In this document: positions 7,845-15,901 of the stretch, piece by piece | Layout of the letters: every line of letters starts with the position of its first letter | Numbering within the stretch: position 1 is the first letter of the stretch | Source of the DNA: JANQMY01 sp965227095 | GTDB taxonomy: Bacteria > Pseudomonadota > Alphaproteobacteria > JANQMY01 | NCBI GenBank assembly: GCA_965227095.1 | Contig: CBDDFL010000001.1 | Span: 1,984,001-2,048,000, forward strand | DNA: 64,000 nt | Reading direction: 5' to 3' | Notes under the pieces: generated by a model | What the model saw: only the letters and a program-made list of their open reading frames with translations | Database searches by the model: none | Told to the model about the DNA's origin: nothing | Made by a program: the position numbers and the translations under genes

Positions 7845-8585
7845 TTACTTCTTCCCGAAGGCGCCCACGCGTTCCGCCATGTCGGGTGCGCGGCCCACTT
7901 TCTTGTTGATTTCGTAAGCGAGGCCCTCGGGCAAATGCATGCCGTCGCTTTCATCCACCAGCATTTTCACCGCTCGGTTGGAAAACCATGAATTGGCCAG
8001 GATCTCGCGGCCGAGTTTTTCCACTTCGTCGTCGAAGCGGTCATCGCGCACGCAGAAATTTACAAGGCCCATCTCCAGGGCTTCAGCGCCGGAATAAAAC
8101 CGCGAGGTGAGCATCATTTCCTTGGCCTTGGCGACGCCCACCCGGCGGGGCAGGCGCTGGCTCATGCCCCACACCGGGGTGAGGCCCCATTTGGTATGCG
8201 TGTCGGCAAAGCGCGCGCCATAAGACGCGATGATCACATCGCCCGCCAATGCCAGTTCCAACGCCCCCGTATAGCAATGATTGTGCACCGCGGTGATCAC
8301 CGGCTGGGGGAGGGTGGCCAATTTTTCGATGGTTTCCGCTTGGTAATTTTCATAGGGCGGATGTTCGCCGGCGGCGATGTCTTTCAAATCATGACCTGCG
8401 GAAAACGCTTTCCCCGCGCCGCGCAATACGATCGCGCCGATGGTTTCCGTTTCGTCCGCCAGCGCATCCACATGGGCGCGCAATTCTTTGAACAAGGGTA
8501 CGTTGAGCGCGTTCAACTTGTCGGGCCGGTTCAGGGTAAGGGTGCACAATCCCTCCCGGTCTTCTCGTACAACCAAATCTGCCAT
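7845..8585 (-). CDS. enoyl-CoA hydratase/isomerase family protein
   Basis: A 246-residue crotonase-fold protein. Oxyanion-hole elements are seen in SAGHDLKDI and in CYTGALELALAGDVIIAS. The usual catalytic Glu positions are not evident: the segment reads TKWGLTPVWGMSQRLPRR where hydratases have E-x-x-x-G-x-x-P-x-x-G-G. The activity may thus be isomerase- or hydrolase-like. It is a single gene, transcribed away from the SDR gene that starts 112 bases away. Its 3' end abuts the GMC remnant. Confidence 0.86.
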   Translation of the reverse strand: MADLVVREDREGLCTLTLNRPDKLNALNVPLFKELRAHVDALADETETIGAIVLRGAGKAFSAGHDLKDIAAGEHPPYENYQAETIEKLATLPQPVITAVHNHCYTGALELALAGDVIIASYGARFADTHTKWGLTPVWGMSQRLPRRVGVAKAKEMMLTSRFYSGAEALEMGLVNFCVRDDRFDDEVEKLGREILANSWFSNRAVKMLVDESDGMHLPEGLAYEINKKVGRAPDMAERVGAFGKK

Positions 8586-8697
8586 GACGTCTCCTTCTGC
8601 CGCGCGGGGTGTTTTATGCAGAGTTTAGATGGACGGGCGGTGACTGCAACGTGTAAAAAGTTATCCAACACAACAAAACATAAACGGAGGAACGGTG

Positions 8698-9594
8698 ATG
8701 GCGAGACTTTGCGATGGGCGCGTGGCGGTGGTCACGGGCGCAGGCCGCGGGATCGGAGCGGCCTATGCCAAGATGTTGGCGGAACACGGCGCCAAAGTGG
8801 TCGTGAACGATTTGGGCGGCGACCGGGCCGGCGGCGGCGCGGATCTCAGCCCCGCCCAGCAGGTGGTGGAAGAAATCAAAGCGGCCGGCGGAGAGGCCGT
8901 GGCCAATGGCGCCGATGTGAGCGATTGGGATCAATCCAAAGCGATGATCGACCAGGCCGTCTCCGAATTCGGCAAGATCGACGTGTTGGTCAACAATGCC
9001 GGTATTTTGCGGGACCGTATGCTGGTCAACATGACCGAAGCCGAATGGGACGCGGTCATTAAAGTGCATTTGAAAGGCACGTTTGCCCCATCGCACCATG
9101 CGGCCGCTCATTGGCGGGCTTTGGTGAAAGAAGGCCAGACCGTGGATGCGCGCATCATCAATACATCTTCCGTGTCCGGCATTTATGGTAATCCGGGTCA
9201 GACAAATTACGGGGCCGCCAAATCCGGCATTGCCTCGTTCAGCATCATCGCGGCGCGGGAATTGCGGCGCTATGGCATTACGGTGAATGCGATTGCGCCG
9301 ATTGCTTACACGCGGTTGACCGACGACTTACGTGAATATTCCGAAGACGATAAAGCCCAGCGCGCACCGGACCGTGTGGCACCGATCGTGACCTGGCTTG
9401 CCTCGGAAGAATCGAAAGAGATTTCCGGCCGCGTGTTCGAAGCTGGCGGCGGCTTGTTGGCGATTGCCGAAAGCTGGCATCGCGGTCCCTCTCACGATCA
9501 CATTCAAGACCCCACCCAGCTTGGTCCGGTGGTGAAAGAGATGATGTCCAAGGCGCGCAAGAATGCGGGCATGGACGGGCAGGATTTGGACTAG
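8698..9594 (+). CDS. short-chain dehydrogenase/reductase, 3-hydroxyacyl-CoA dehydrogenase type
   Basis: A 298-residue NAD(P)-dependent oxidoreductase. It has the cofactor motif TGAGRGIG near residues 13-20, NNAG in the middle, and the Ser-Tyr-Lys set in NTSSVSGIYG…TNYGAAKSG. The inserted loop VVNDLGGDRAGGGADLSPAQ resembles the dehydrogenase domain of multifunctional enzyme type 2, which oxidises (3R)-hydroxyacyl-CoA. ATG at 8698 is preferred over the in-frame GTG at 8695 because GGAGG ends seven bases before it. It is followed at 98 bases by an acyl-CoA synthetase gene and then by a crotonase gene, a plausible beta-oxidation set. Confidence 0.9.
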   Translation: MARLCDGRVAVVTGAGRGIGAAYAKMLAEHGAKVVVNDLGGDRAGGGADLSPAQQVVEEIKAAGGEAVANGADVSDWDQSKAMIDQAVSEFGKIDVLVNNAGILRDRMLVNMTEAEWDAVIKVHLKGTFAPSHHAAAHWRALVKEGQTVDARIINTSSVSGIYGNPGQTNYGAAKSGIASFSIIAARELRRYGITVNAIAPIAYTRLTDDLREYSEDDKAQRAPDRVAPIVTWLASEESKEISGRVFEAGGGLLAIAESWHRGPSHDHIQDPTQLGPVVKEMMSKARKNAGMDGQDLD

Positions 9595-9692
9595 AAAAGG
9601 GCCCGGCGGCCCGCTCTCCCGTCCAAGCCATCCAAAGGGGATCCCCTGCAGGTGGCTTAGGAGGAGGCGCGGACGGTTAGGTAGATCAATTC

Positions 9693-11243
9693 ATGTATCC
9701 AGGACATCACGCGGACAAGTTCCCCGACAAACCGGCCGTCATTAATGCGGCCACGGAAGAAACGGTTACCTTTAAAGACCTCAATGAACGGTCAAACCAA
9801 TTCGCGCAATATCTCTATGCGCAAGGGTTGCGGCGTGGCGATCACATTGCGGTCTTTCTCGAAAACGATGTGCATTTTTTTGACCCGGTGTGGGCGGCCA
9901 TGCGCTCCGGCCTCTATGTGACGGCCATCAACCGCTATCTGACGGATGAAGAGGTTGCCTATATCGTCAACGATTGCGAGGCGAAGGCGATTGTTTCATC
10001 CATCCGCCGTCAGGACGTGGCGAAGGATTTGCCACCCCTGATCCCTAATTGCCCAATCCGCTTGATGATGCGCGGCACGATTGATGGGTGGCTATCGTTT
10101 GAAGACACCATCGCCGATTATCCGGCCACGAACCTTGCCGAAGAATGGCGCGGCGACACCATGCTGTACAGTTCCGGCACCACGGGCCGCCCCAAGGGGA
10201 TCAAGCGTCCGCTTACCGACTATAAGGTCTATGAATATGACCGGCTGGGGGAAACGCTGCGAACCATCTATCAATTCTCCGAAGACACGGTCTACCTGTC
10301 GCCGGCACCGCTCTATCATGCCGCCCCCTTGGCATACACTTTGGGCACGTTGAGTAATGGCGGTACCGTTGTGATGATGGAAAAGTTCGATCCGATCGAC
10401 AGTCTGCGCTTCATCGAGAAATATAAAGTGACCCACAGTCAGTGGGTGCCGACCATGTTCATTCGTATGCTGAAGGAACCGGACGAGGCGCGCCAAGGTT
10501 TTGACTTGTCGAGCCATCAAGTGGCCATTCATGCGGCGGCCCCATGCCCCGTGGAAATCAAGCGTAAGATGATCGAGTGGTGGGGCCCCATCATTCGCGA
10601 ATATTACGCGGGGACCGAAGGCAACGGCTCGACCACCATCAACAGCGAAGAATGGCTGGCGCATCCCGGTTCTGTCGGGCGCGCGCCCCAAGCGGTCATT
10701 CACATCTGCGATGAAGCGGGTACCGAAGTGCCCACGGGGGAGTCAGGCACGATCTATTTCGAACAGGATTTGACAACCTTCGAATATCACAATGCGCCGG
10801 ACAAAACGAACGACTCGCGCCATCCGCAACACGCCAATTGGACCACCTTGGGCGATGTGGGCTATCTAGACGAAGAAGGCTATCTCTACCTCACCGACCG
10901 CAAGGCGTTCATGATTATCTCTGGCGGCGTCAATATTTATCCCCAAGAAATCGAAGACGCCATGGTGCTTCACGACAAGGTGGCGGATGTGGCGGTGTTC
11001 GGCGTGCCCAATGAAGAAATGGGCGAAGAAGTGAAAGCCGTGGTGCAATTAGCGCCCGGTCTTCAGCCATCAGATGATCTTGCCGCCGAATTGATCGCCT
11101 ATGCGCGCGATCACGTGGCCCATTACAAGGCACCAAGGTCGGTGGACTTCATCGACGAGCTGCCGCGTCTGCCGACCGGCAAACTCTATAAGCGCATCTT
11201 GCGCGACAAATACTGGGGCAAGCACGACAGCAAAATCGTGTGA
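9693..11243 (+). CDS. acyl-CoA synthetase (AMP-forming)
   Basis: A 516-residue adenylate-forming ligase that activates a carboxylic acid to its CoA thioester via an acyl-AMP. The phosphate-binding loop is YSSGTTGRPKGIKRP, the A5-type motif YYAGTEGNGST, the hinge region GDVGYLDEEGYLYLTDRKAFMI and the catalytic C-terminal Lys in LPTGKLYKRIL. The 98-base leader contains a GGGGATCCCC palindrome inside AAGCCA/TGGCTT arms and no strong Shine-Dalgarno next to the ATG. It is followed at 34 bases by a crotonase gene. Chain length or ring specificity cannot be read from the sequence. Confidence 0.93.
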   Translation: MYPGHHADKFPDKPAVINAATEETVTFKDLNERSNQFAQYLYAQGLRRGDHIAVFLENDVHFFDPVWAAMRSGLYVTAINRYLTDEEVAYIVNDCEAKAIVSSIRRQDVAKDLPPLIPNCPIRLMMRGTIDGWLSFEDTIADYPATNLAEEWRGDTMLYSSGTTGRPKGIKRPLTDYKVYEYDRLGETLRTIYQFSEDTVYLSPAPLYHAAPLAYTLGTLSNGGTVVMMEKFDPIDSLRFIEKYKVTHSQWVPTMFIRMLKEPDEARQGFDLSSHQVAIHAAAPCPVEIKRKMIEWWGPIIREYYAGTEGNGSTTINSEEWLAHPGSVGRAPQAVIHICDEAGTEVPTGESGTIYFEQDLTTFEYHNAPDKTNDSRHPQHANWTTLGDVGYLDEEGYLYLTDRKAFMIISGGVNIYPQEIEDAMVLHDKVADVAVFGVPNEEMGEEVKAVVQLAPGLQPSDDLAAELIAYARDHVAHYKAPRSVDFIDELPRLPTGKLYKRILRDKYWGKHDSKIV

Positions 11244-11277
11244 GCCTATTCATTACCCAACTAAAAGGACCTGAATT

Positions 11278-12042
11278 ATGGGAGTACTATTTGAAAAAGA
11301 GGGCAATGTCGCCCTGATCACGCTGGACCGCGAAAAAGCGCGTAATGCCATCAATGGCGACATGGCGTCCGGCATTGAAAATGCCCTGGACCAATATGAA
11401 GAAGACAGCAGCCTGTGGGTGGCCATCCTCAAAGCCAACGGCCCTGTCTTTTGTGCGGGCGCCGATTTGAAGGAAATCGCGGCCGGTAACGGTGCGGCGC
11501 TCAGTACAAAGAAGGGTGGCTTTGCGGGCATCGCCAATCGTCAGCGCAAGAAGCCTGTCATTGCCGCCGTCACCGGCAGCGCGCTGGCCGGCGGAACCGA
11601 GATTGCGCTGTCTTGCGACCTCATCATTTGTTCCGACCAAACCAATTTCGGTTTGCCGGAAGTAAAACGCTCTCTGGTGGCAGGTGCAGGTGGATTGTTC
11701 CGTCTGCCACGGGCGATCGGCATGGCCCCCGCATTGGAAGTGATCATGACAGGTGATCCGTTCACGTCCCAGCGCGCATACGAGTTAGGCATGGTCAACA
11801 AGGTGGTGCCGGAAGATCAAGTGGTGGCGGAAGCAAAGAAGCTTGCCGAACGCATTACGGCGAATGCGCCCTTGGCGGTGCAAGCCAGCCAGCGGGTCGC
11901 CTCACGCGCCTTTATGGACGAAGACGCTGCGCTTTGGAAAGCAAGCGGCCGCGAATTCGCCGATATCGCCAAGACCGAAGACTTCAAGGAAGGCCCCAAA
12001 GCGTTTATCGAAAAACGCGCCCCCAATTGGCAGGGGAAATAA
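11278..12042 (+). CDS. enoyl-CoA hydratase
   Basis: A 254-residue crotonase-family protein. The oxyanion-hole segments are CAGADLKEIAAG and SALAGGTEIALSCD. One of the two usual acidic residues is kept (GLPEVKRSL), while the second position reads VAGAGGLFRL, as in many CaiD/PaaG-like proteins. A CTAAAAGGA ribosome site precedes the ATG. Together with the upstream SDR and acyl-CoA synthetase genes it makes a co-directional activation-hydration-oxidation set. A 190-base palindrome-rich gap follows. Confidence 0.9.
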   Translation: MGVLFEKEGNVALITLDREKARNAINGDMASGIENALDQYEEDSSLWVAILKANGPVFCAGADLKEIAAGNGAALSTKKGGFAGIANRQRKKPVIAAVTGSALAGGTEIALSCDLIICSDQTNFGLPEVKRSLVAGAGGLFRLPRAIGMAPALEVIMTGDPFTSQRAYELGMVNKVVPEDQVVAEAKKLAERITANAPLAVQASQRVASRAFMDEDAALWKASGREFADIAKTEDFKEGPKAFIEKRAPNWQGK

Positions 12043-12068
12043 AGGGGCGAACGCAAATGTTTTGTCGT

Positions 12069-12191
12069 CCTCCCTGAGCTTGGCGGGAGGGCTATCGCAT
12101 TTGGAAGACAACCCCTCTTGCGCTCATCCCGGGCGCCGTTCGGCGACCCGGGATCTCAAGAGAACACATTAAGATTCCTGCTTTCGCAGGA
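12069..12191. repeat. cluster of three palindromes (REP-like)
   Basis: Three separate hairpins fill the gap after the crotonase gene. The first has CCTCCC/GGGAGG arms (about 12070-12090). The second is a strong stem, ATCCCGGG-CGCCG-TT-CGGCG-A-CCCGGGAT, at 12126-12154. The third is TCCTGC-tttc-GCAGGA at 12176-12191. The outer two read as an inverted pair (GCTCAtCCCGGG… and …GCAGGAcTGAGC), as in dispersed palindromic elements of Alphaproteobacteria. The second hairpin could also slow or end transcription of the crotonase gene, though no T tract follows. Confidence 0.6.
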
Positions 12192-12234
12192 CTGAGCGGA
12201 GGACCGGGCAACGACAAGATAATTAGGAGGCCAC

Positions 12235-13623
12235 ATGCCAACCACCACCCTCACAGCCGACTATCTGGTTATCGGGTCGGGCGCCATGGGCATGGCGTTT
12301 ACAGATGTGCTCCTGGCCGAAAGCAAGGCCAGCGTCATTATGGTGGACCGGCATCACCAGCCGGGTGGCCATTGGAACGATGCCTACCCCTTCGTGCGGC
12401 TTCATCAGCCGTCCTCTTTTTACGGCGTTGAATCCAAGCACTTAGGCAGCGATCAAATTGACCAGGTGGGGTGGAACAAGGGCCTCTATGAATTGGCGAC
12501 GAACAGTGAAGTCATCGCCTATTTCGACCAGGTGATGAACCAGAGTTTCCTGCCGTCGGGACGGGTGCAATATTTCCCGTCTTGCGACTATACGGGCGAC
12601 AAGACATTCGTGTCCCGCCTGTCCGGCGCGACATTCGACGTGGATGCCAAAACCGTGGTCGACGCCACTTATATGAATGTCACCGTGCCGTCGGTATCCG
12701 GCCCGAAATATGAGGTAGCCGAGGGCGTGGCCTTGGTGCCACCCAATGGCTTGCCCCAGGTGATGGGCCAATATGACCGCTATGTCATTGTGGGGGCGGG
12801 CAAGACCGCAATGGATTCCTGTTTGTTCCTGCTGAAAAACGGTGTCGATCCGGACACCATCCGGTGGATCATGCCGCGCGACTCCTGGGTGCTCGATAGA
12901 GCGATCATTCAGCCTGGTGAGGAATTCCGCGAGCGCGTGACAGAGGTGTTTGGCCAGCAGTTTGCGGCCATTGCCGAGTCCACCTCCATGGACGATATGT
13001 TCGACCGTGTCGTGCAGGCCGGCGTTCTGATGCCGTTCGATCCGAAGGTGCGCCCCACCATGTATCGCTGCGCCACGGTTACCCATGCGGAGCTTGAGCA
13101 ATTGCGGCGCATCGGCAATATCGTCCGTAAAGGGCGGGTCCAGCGGATTGATACCAACTCGATTGTGCTGGACGGTGGTGCCATCGACACCGACGCTAAG
13201 ACCCTTCATGTGAATTGCACGGCGGATGGGCTGGAGCGGCGGCCTGTTGTGCCGATTTGGCAACCGGGCAAGATCACGCTGCAATCGGTGCGCACCTGTC
13301 AGCAAGTGTTCAGTGCCGCCTTTTTGGGCCATATCGAAGCGGCGTATGACTCAGACGAAACCAAAAACAGTCTGTGTACAGTGGTACCCCATCCGGACAC
13401 GGATGTGGATTTCATGCGCAGCGCCTTGGGCAATATGGCCAATCAAATGGTCTGGTCTCAAGATCCGGGGTTGAAAGCCTGGCTTGCCAAGTCTCGCTTG
13501 GATGGATTGTCCACCACGCCGGATGCGGACGGCCCGGAAGCCGCCGCCATGATTGAAGTGGGTATGAAGGCGGCGGAAAAGCTGCAGGCCTATATCGCGG
13601 AGGCGGAACAAGCCCAAGCTTGA
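12235..13623 (+). CDS. FAD/NAD(P)-binding oxidoreductase, flavin-monooxygenase-like
   Basis: A 462-residue flavoprotein. The N-terminal dinucleotide fold has YLVIGSGAMG at about residues 10-19, with the acidic strand end VDRHHQPGGHWNDAYPF, typical of FMO/Baeyer-Villiger-like proteins. A second Rossmann motif, VIVGAGKTAMDS, lies near residue 183. The full Baeyer-Villiger fingerprint is not seen. A perfect AGGAGG ribosome site lies just upstream of the ATG. The substrate is unknown, and the gene appears to be transcribed alone between a palindrome cluster and the rhlE leader. Confidence 0.82.
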   Translation: MPTTTLTADYLVIGSGAMGMAFTDVLLAESKASVIMVDRHHQPGGHWNDAYPFVRLHQPSSFYGVESKHLGSDQIDQVGWNKGLYELATNSEVIAYFDQVMNQSFLPSGRVQYFPSCDYTGDKTFVSRLSGATFDVDAKTVVDATYMNVTVPSVSGPKYEVAEGVALVPPNGLPQVMGQYDRYVIVGAGKTAMDSCLFLLKNGVDPDTIRWIMPRDSWVLDRAIIQPGEEFRERVTEVFGQQFAAIAESTSMDDMFDRVVQAGVLMPFDPKVRPTMYRCATVTHAELEQLRRIGNIVRKGRVQRIDTNSIVLDGGAIDTDAKTLHVNCTADGLERRPVVPIWQPGKITLQSVRTCQQVFSAAFLGHIEAAYDSDETKNSLCTVVPHPDTDVDFMRSALGNMANQMVWSQDPGLKAWLAKSRLDGLSTTPDADGPEAAAMIEVGMKAAEKLQAYIAEAEQAQA

Positions 13624-13825
13624 GTTTTCAAAAATAACAACAAAACCGATTTCGTTTGCTATTTCGATCCAAGTATGGTCTATCGCGCGTCACAGGCACC
13701 GCGCGTAGACGTCGATTAAGTCGTGGGCGGCACCTGAAAAGACGCACCGGCCATTTTTGATCGTTGCCAACATTGTGCGCCAAGAAGCGCTTACTTTCGG
13801 CAGCTGGTCTACGCGAGCTTCCCTT

Positions 13826-13865
13826 ACGAAGGACCCTTCGTCCGCAGAACGACCCCATTAGGTCG
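13826..13865 (+). promoter_or_regulatory. two stem-loops in the rhlE leader
   Basis: The 255-base gap before rhlE ends with two adjacent perfect hairpins: ACGAAG-gacc-CTTCGT (13826-13841) and CGACC-ccatta-GGTCG (13850-13865). The second stem ends 13 bases before the TTG start, so a fold could affect ribosome access. Upstream, the gap also contains A+T-rich sequence around 13624-13660 suited to a promoter. No known riboswitch was recognised. Confidence 0.45.
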
Positions 13866-13878
13866 GGCCGGCGGCGAT

Positions 13879-15222
13879 TTGAACGCTAACTCATTGACAC
13901 AATTTGCCGATTTAGGCCTTGCCGATCCCATTCTCCGGGCGATTGACGCACAAGGCTACACGACACCTACACCCATCCAACAGGGGATCATTCCGACCAT
14001 GGCGCAGGGGCGCGACGTGGTGGGCATTGCCCAAACCGGCACGGGCAAGACGGCCGCCTTTGTGCTGCCTCTGTTGCAACGCCTGGCGGAAGATTCAACG
14101 CGGGCGCGGCCAAAGACCTGCCGGTTTTTGGTGCTGGCGCCCACACGGGAACTGGCCGCGCAGATCTACGAACAGGTGAAGGCCTATGGCCGCTTCATTA
14201 AATTCCGCGCCGCGATCGTGGTGGGGGGCGTGAAGCACGTGCCGCAAATTCGGGCGCTAAAGCCCGGCGTCGATCTTCTCATCGCAACGCCTGGTCGTTT
14301 GGAAGATCATCTAACGCAGAAAAACACCCGCATCGATGCCGTCGAAACGGTGGTGCTCGATGAAGCGGATCAAATGCTTGATCTGGGCTTCATGCCGGCC
14401 ATTCGGCGTTTGATGGGGCTGCTGCCCGGCGACCGCCAAACGGTGTTGTTGTCGGCTACCATGCCGAAACAAATCCGCAAACTGGCCAATGATTTTTTGA
14501 CAAACCCGGACGAAGTGTCGGTGGCACCGGCCTCGAAACCCATCGACCGGATCGACCAGCATATGATGTTGGTGGCGAGCGCCGATAAACGCGCGGCCCT
14601 GATGGAAGTGGTGGGGGTGTCGAATGTGGACCGTGCGATCATTTTCACGCGCACCAAGCGCGGCGCCGACCGTGTCTGCCAACATTTACAGAAGGCCGGT
14701 CATAAGGCGGCGCCAATTCACGGCAATCGCAGCCAAGGCCAACGGGACCGGGCATTAGCGGACTTTAAAAAGGGGCGCATCACCATGTTGGTGGCGACCG
14801 ACATCGCGGCACGTGGGATTGATATTGATGACGTTTCCCATGTCATCAACTACGAACTGCCAAATGTGCCGGAAGCTTATGTACATCGTATTGGCCGTAC
14901 GGCGCGCGCGGGAAAAAGCGGCGTTGCTGTTTCCTTCTGTGACCCCAGCGAACGCAAACAATTGCGGGATATCGAACGGCTAATCGGCCGCCCTCTGATG
15001 GGTGACGAGGACCGTAAGGTTTTGGATGCAACGGCCACGCCACCGGCGCCCCAGCGGAAGAAGCGGGTTCGCGCGCAGGTAAAGCCGTGGCAATCTAAAG
15101 GAAACGGCAGTGGTAAGCCGAAGCGTGCTAAGCCAAAGGCAAACGCCCGGTCAGCCTCTGCTCAACGGAAAACACAGAAAAAGCGAAGTTCATCTTCGCG
15201 ACGACATCGGGTTTCTGCCTGA
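13879..15222 (+). CDS. rhlE: DEAD-box RNA helicase, RhlE-like
   Basis: A 447-residue ATP-dependent RNA helicase that remodels RNA, often at low temperature. All core motifs are present: the Q motif TPTPIQQG, motif I AQTGTGKT, Ia PTREL, Ib TPGR, II DEAD, III SAT, then the second RecA domain with VATDIAARGID and HRIGRTARAG. The last 70 residues are a basic Lys/Arg/Ser-rich tail, typical of RhlE-type proteins. The start is TTG; an in-frame TTG five codons later would also fit. It is followed at 79 bases by a cold-shock gene, which supports a cold-adaptation role. Confidence 0.94.
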   Translation: MNANSLTQFADLGLADPILRAIDAQGYTTPTPIQQGIIPTMAQGRDVVGIAQTGTGKTAAFVLPLLQRLAEDSTRARPKTCRFLVLAPTRELAAQIYEQVKAYGRFIKFRAAIVVGGVKHVPQIRALKPGVDLLIATPGRLEDHLTQKNTRIDAVETVVLDEADQMLDLGFMPAIRRLMGLLPGDRQTVLLSATMPKQIRKLANDFLTNPDEVSVAPASKPIDRIDQHMMLVASADKRAALMEVVGVSNVDRAIIFTRTKRGADRVCQHLQKAGHKAAPIHGNRSQGQRDRALADFKKGRITMLVATDIAARGIDIDDVSHVINYELPNVPEAYVHRIGRTARAGKSGVAVSFCDPSERKQLRDIERLIGRPLMGDEDRKVLDATATPPAPQRKKRVRAQVKPWQSKGNGSGKPKRAKPKANARSASAQRKTQKKRSSSSRRHRVSA

Positions 15223-15301
15223 CACCCCCACATTACGAAAGTCAGACACGCAACAATCAACGGGTGGGAAAGGCCCACTTGACGAAAGACGAAAGGACTA
15301 A

Positions 15302-15514
15302 ATGATGGCAACCGGATCTGTAAAATGGTTCAACCCGACAAAAGGATATGGCTTCATCCAGCCGGAAGAAGGCGGTAACGACGTCTTTGTCCATATCAGC
15401 GCCGTGGAACGTGCTGGCATGTCGACCCTGGAAGAAGGTCAGAAAGTTTCTTACGAGGTTGAAGTGGACGAACGCCGCGGCAAATCATCCGCGGTTAATC
15501 TGCAAGCGGTATAA
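15302..15514 (+). CDS. cold-shock domain protein
   Basis: A 70-residue single cold-shock domain (OB fold) that binds single-stranded RNA/DNA. The RNP1 motif is KGYGFIQP and RNP2 is VFVHIS. Two ATG codons lie side by side (15302 and 15305); either gives a normal CspA-family length. A GAAAGGAC ribosome site precedes them. It is transcribed after rhlE with a 79-base gap and is followed by an intrinsic terminator. Confidence 0.95.
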   Translation: MMATGSVKWFNPTKGYGFIQPEEGGNDVFVHISAVERAGMSTLEEGQKVSYEVEVDERRGKSSAVNLQAV

Positions 15515-15556
15515 ATCCGCGGCGGTTTTGTAAAGCCGCCGGAACGAAATTCTTGG

Positions 15557-15590
15557 CGCTCAGGCTGAAGGTCCAGCCTGGGCGTTTTTT
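15557..15590 (+). terminator. intrinsic terminator of the cold-shock gene
   Basis: A 10-base stem (CGCTCAGGCT paired with AGCCTGGGCG, one wobble pair) is followed directly by six T residues. The stop codon of the convergent DUF1330 gene begins one base after the T run. A weaker GC-rich inverted repeat (about 15519-15541) lies just after the cold-shock stop. Confidence 0.85.
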
Positions 15591-15884
15591 CTAGGCGCTT
15601 AAGCCTTGCAACATGACAATGCTTCCGGTGGACGCGGCTTTGCGATGGTCCGCCAGGGCCTGATAATCGTCGGATTGAAACCACGCCAATGCGTCGTCTT
15701 TGGTTGGAAATTCGACCAACACGGTTCGTGTGTACCCCCAGTCCCCTTCGAGGGGTTCGACATTTTCATCCACACTGAGCAATCGCCCTTTGAAGCGGTT
15801 GAAAATATCCATGAACCCCGCTTCATACGAGGCATAGCGGTCGCGGTCGGTGATCTTCAGTGTGGCGATTAAATAGGCAGACAT
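15591..15884 (-). CDS. DUF1330 family protein
   Basis: A 97-residue small protein matching the DUF1330 family, a ferredoxin-like dimeric alpha-beta barrel: MSAYLIATLKITD at the start, then YEAGFMDIFNRFKGRLLSVD, VEFPTKDDALAWFQSDDYQ and the final SIVMLQG strand. The biochemical role of the family is unknown. It lies 17 bases downstream of a flavin-monooxygenase-like gene and probably belongs to the same operon with the TetR gene further upstream. Confidence 0.88.
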   Translation of the reverse strand: MSAYLIATLKITDRDRYASYEAGFMDIFNRFKGRLLSVDENVEPLEGDWGYTRTVLVEFPTKDDALAWFQSDDYQALADHRKAASTGSIVMLQGLSA

Positions 15885-15901
15885 GACGCGCCTCCTTCGA
15901 C

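Noticed and set aside
9624..9660. GGGGATCCCC palindrome within AAGCCA/TGGCTT arms as a terminator
   Set aside because: No T run follows, and an acyl-CoA synthetase gene on the same strand starts shortly after. It is at most a leader hairpin.
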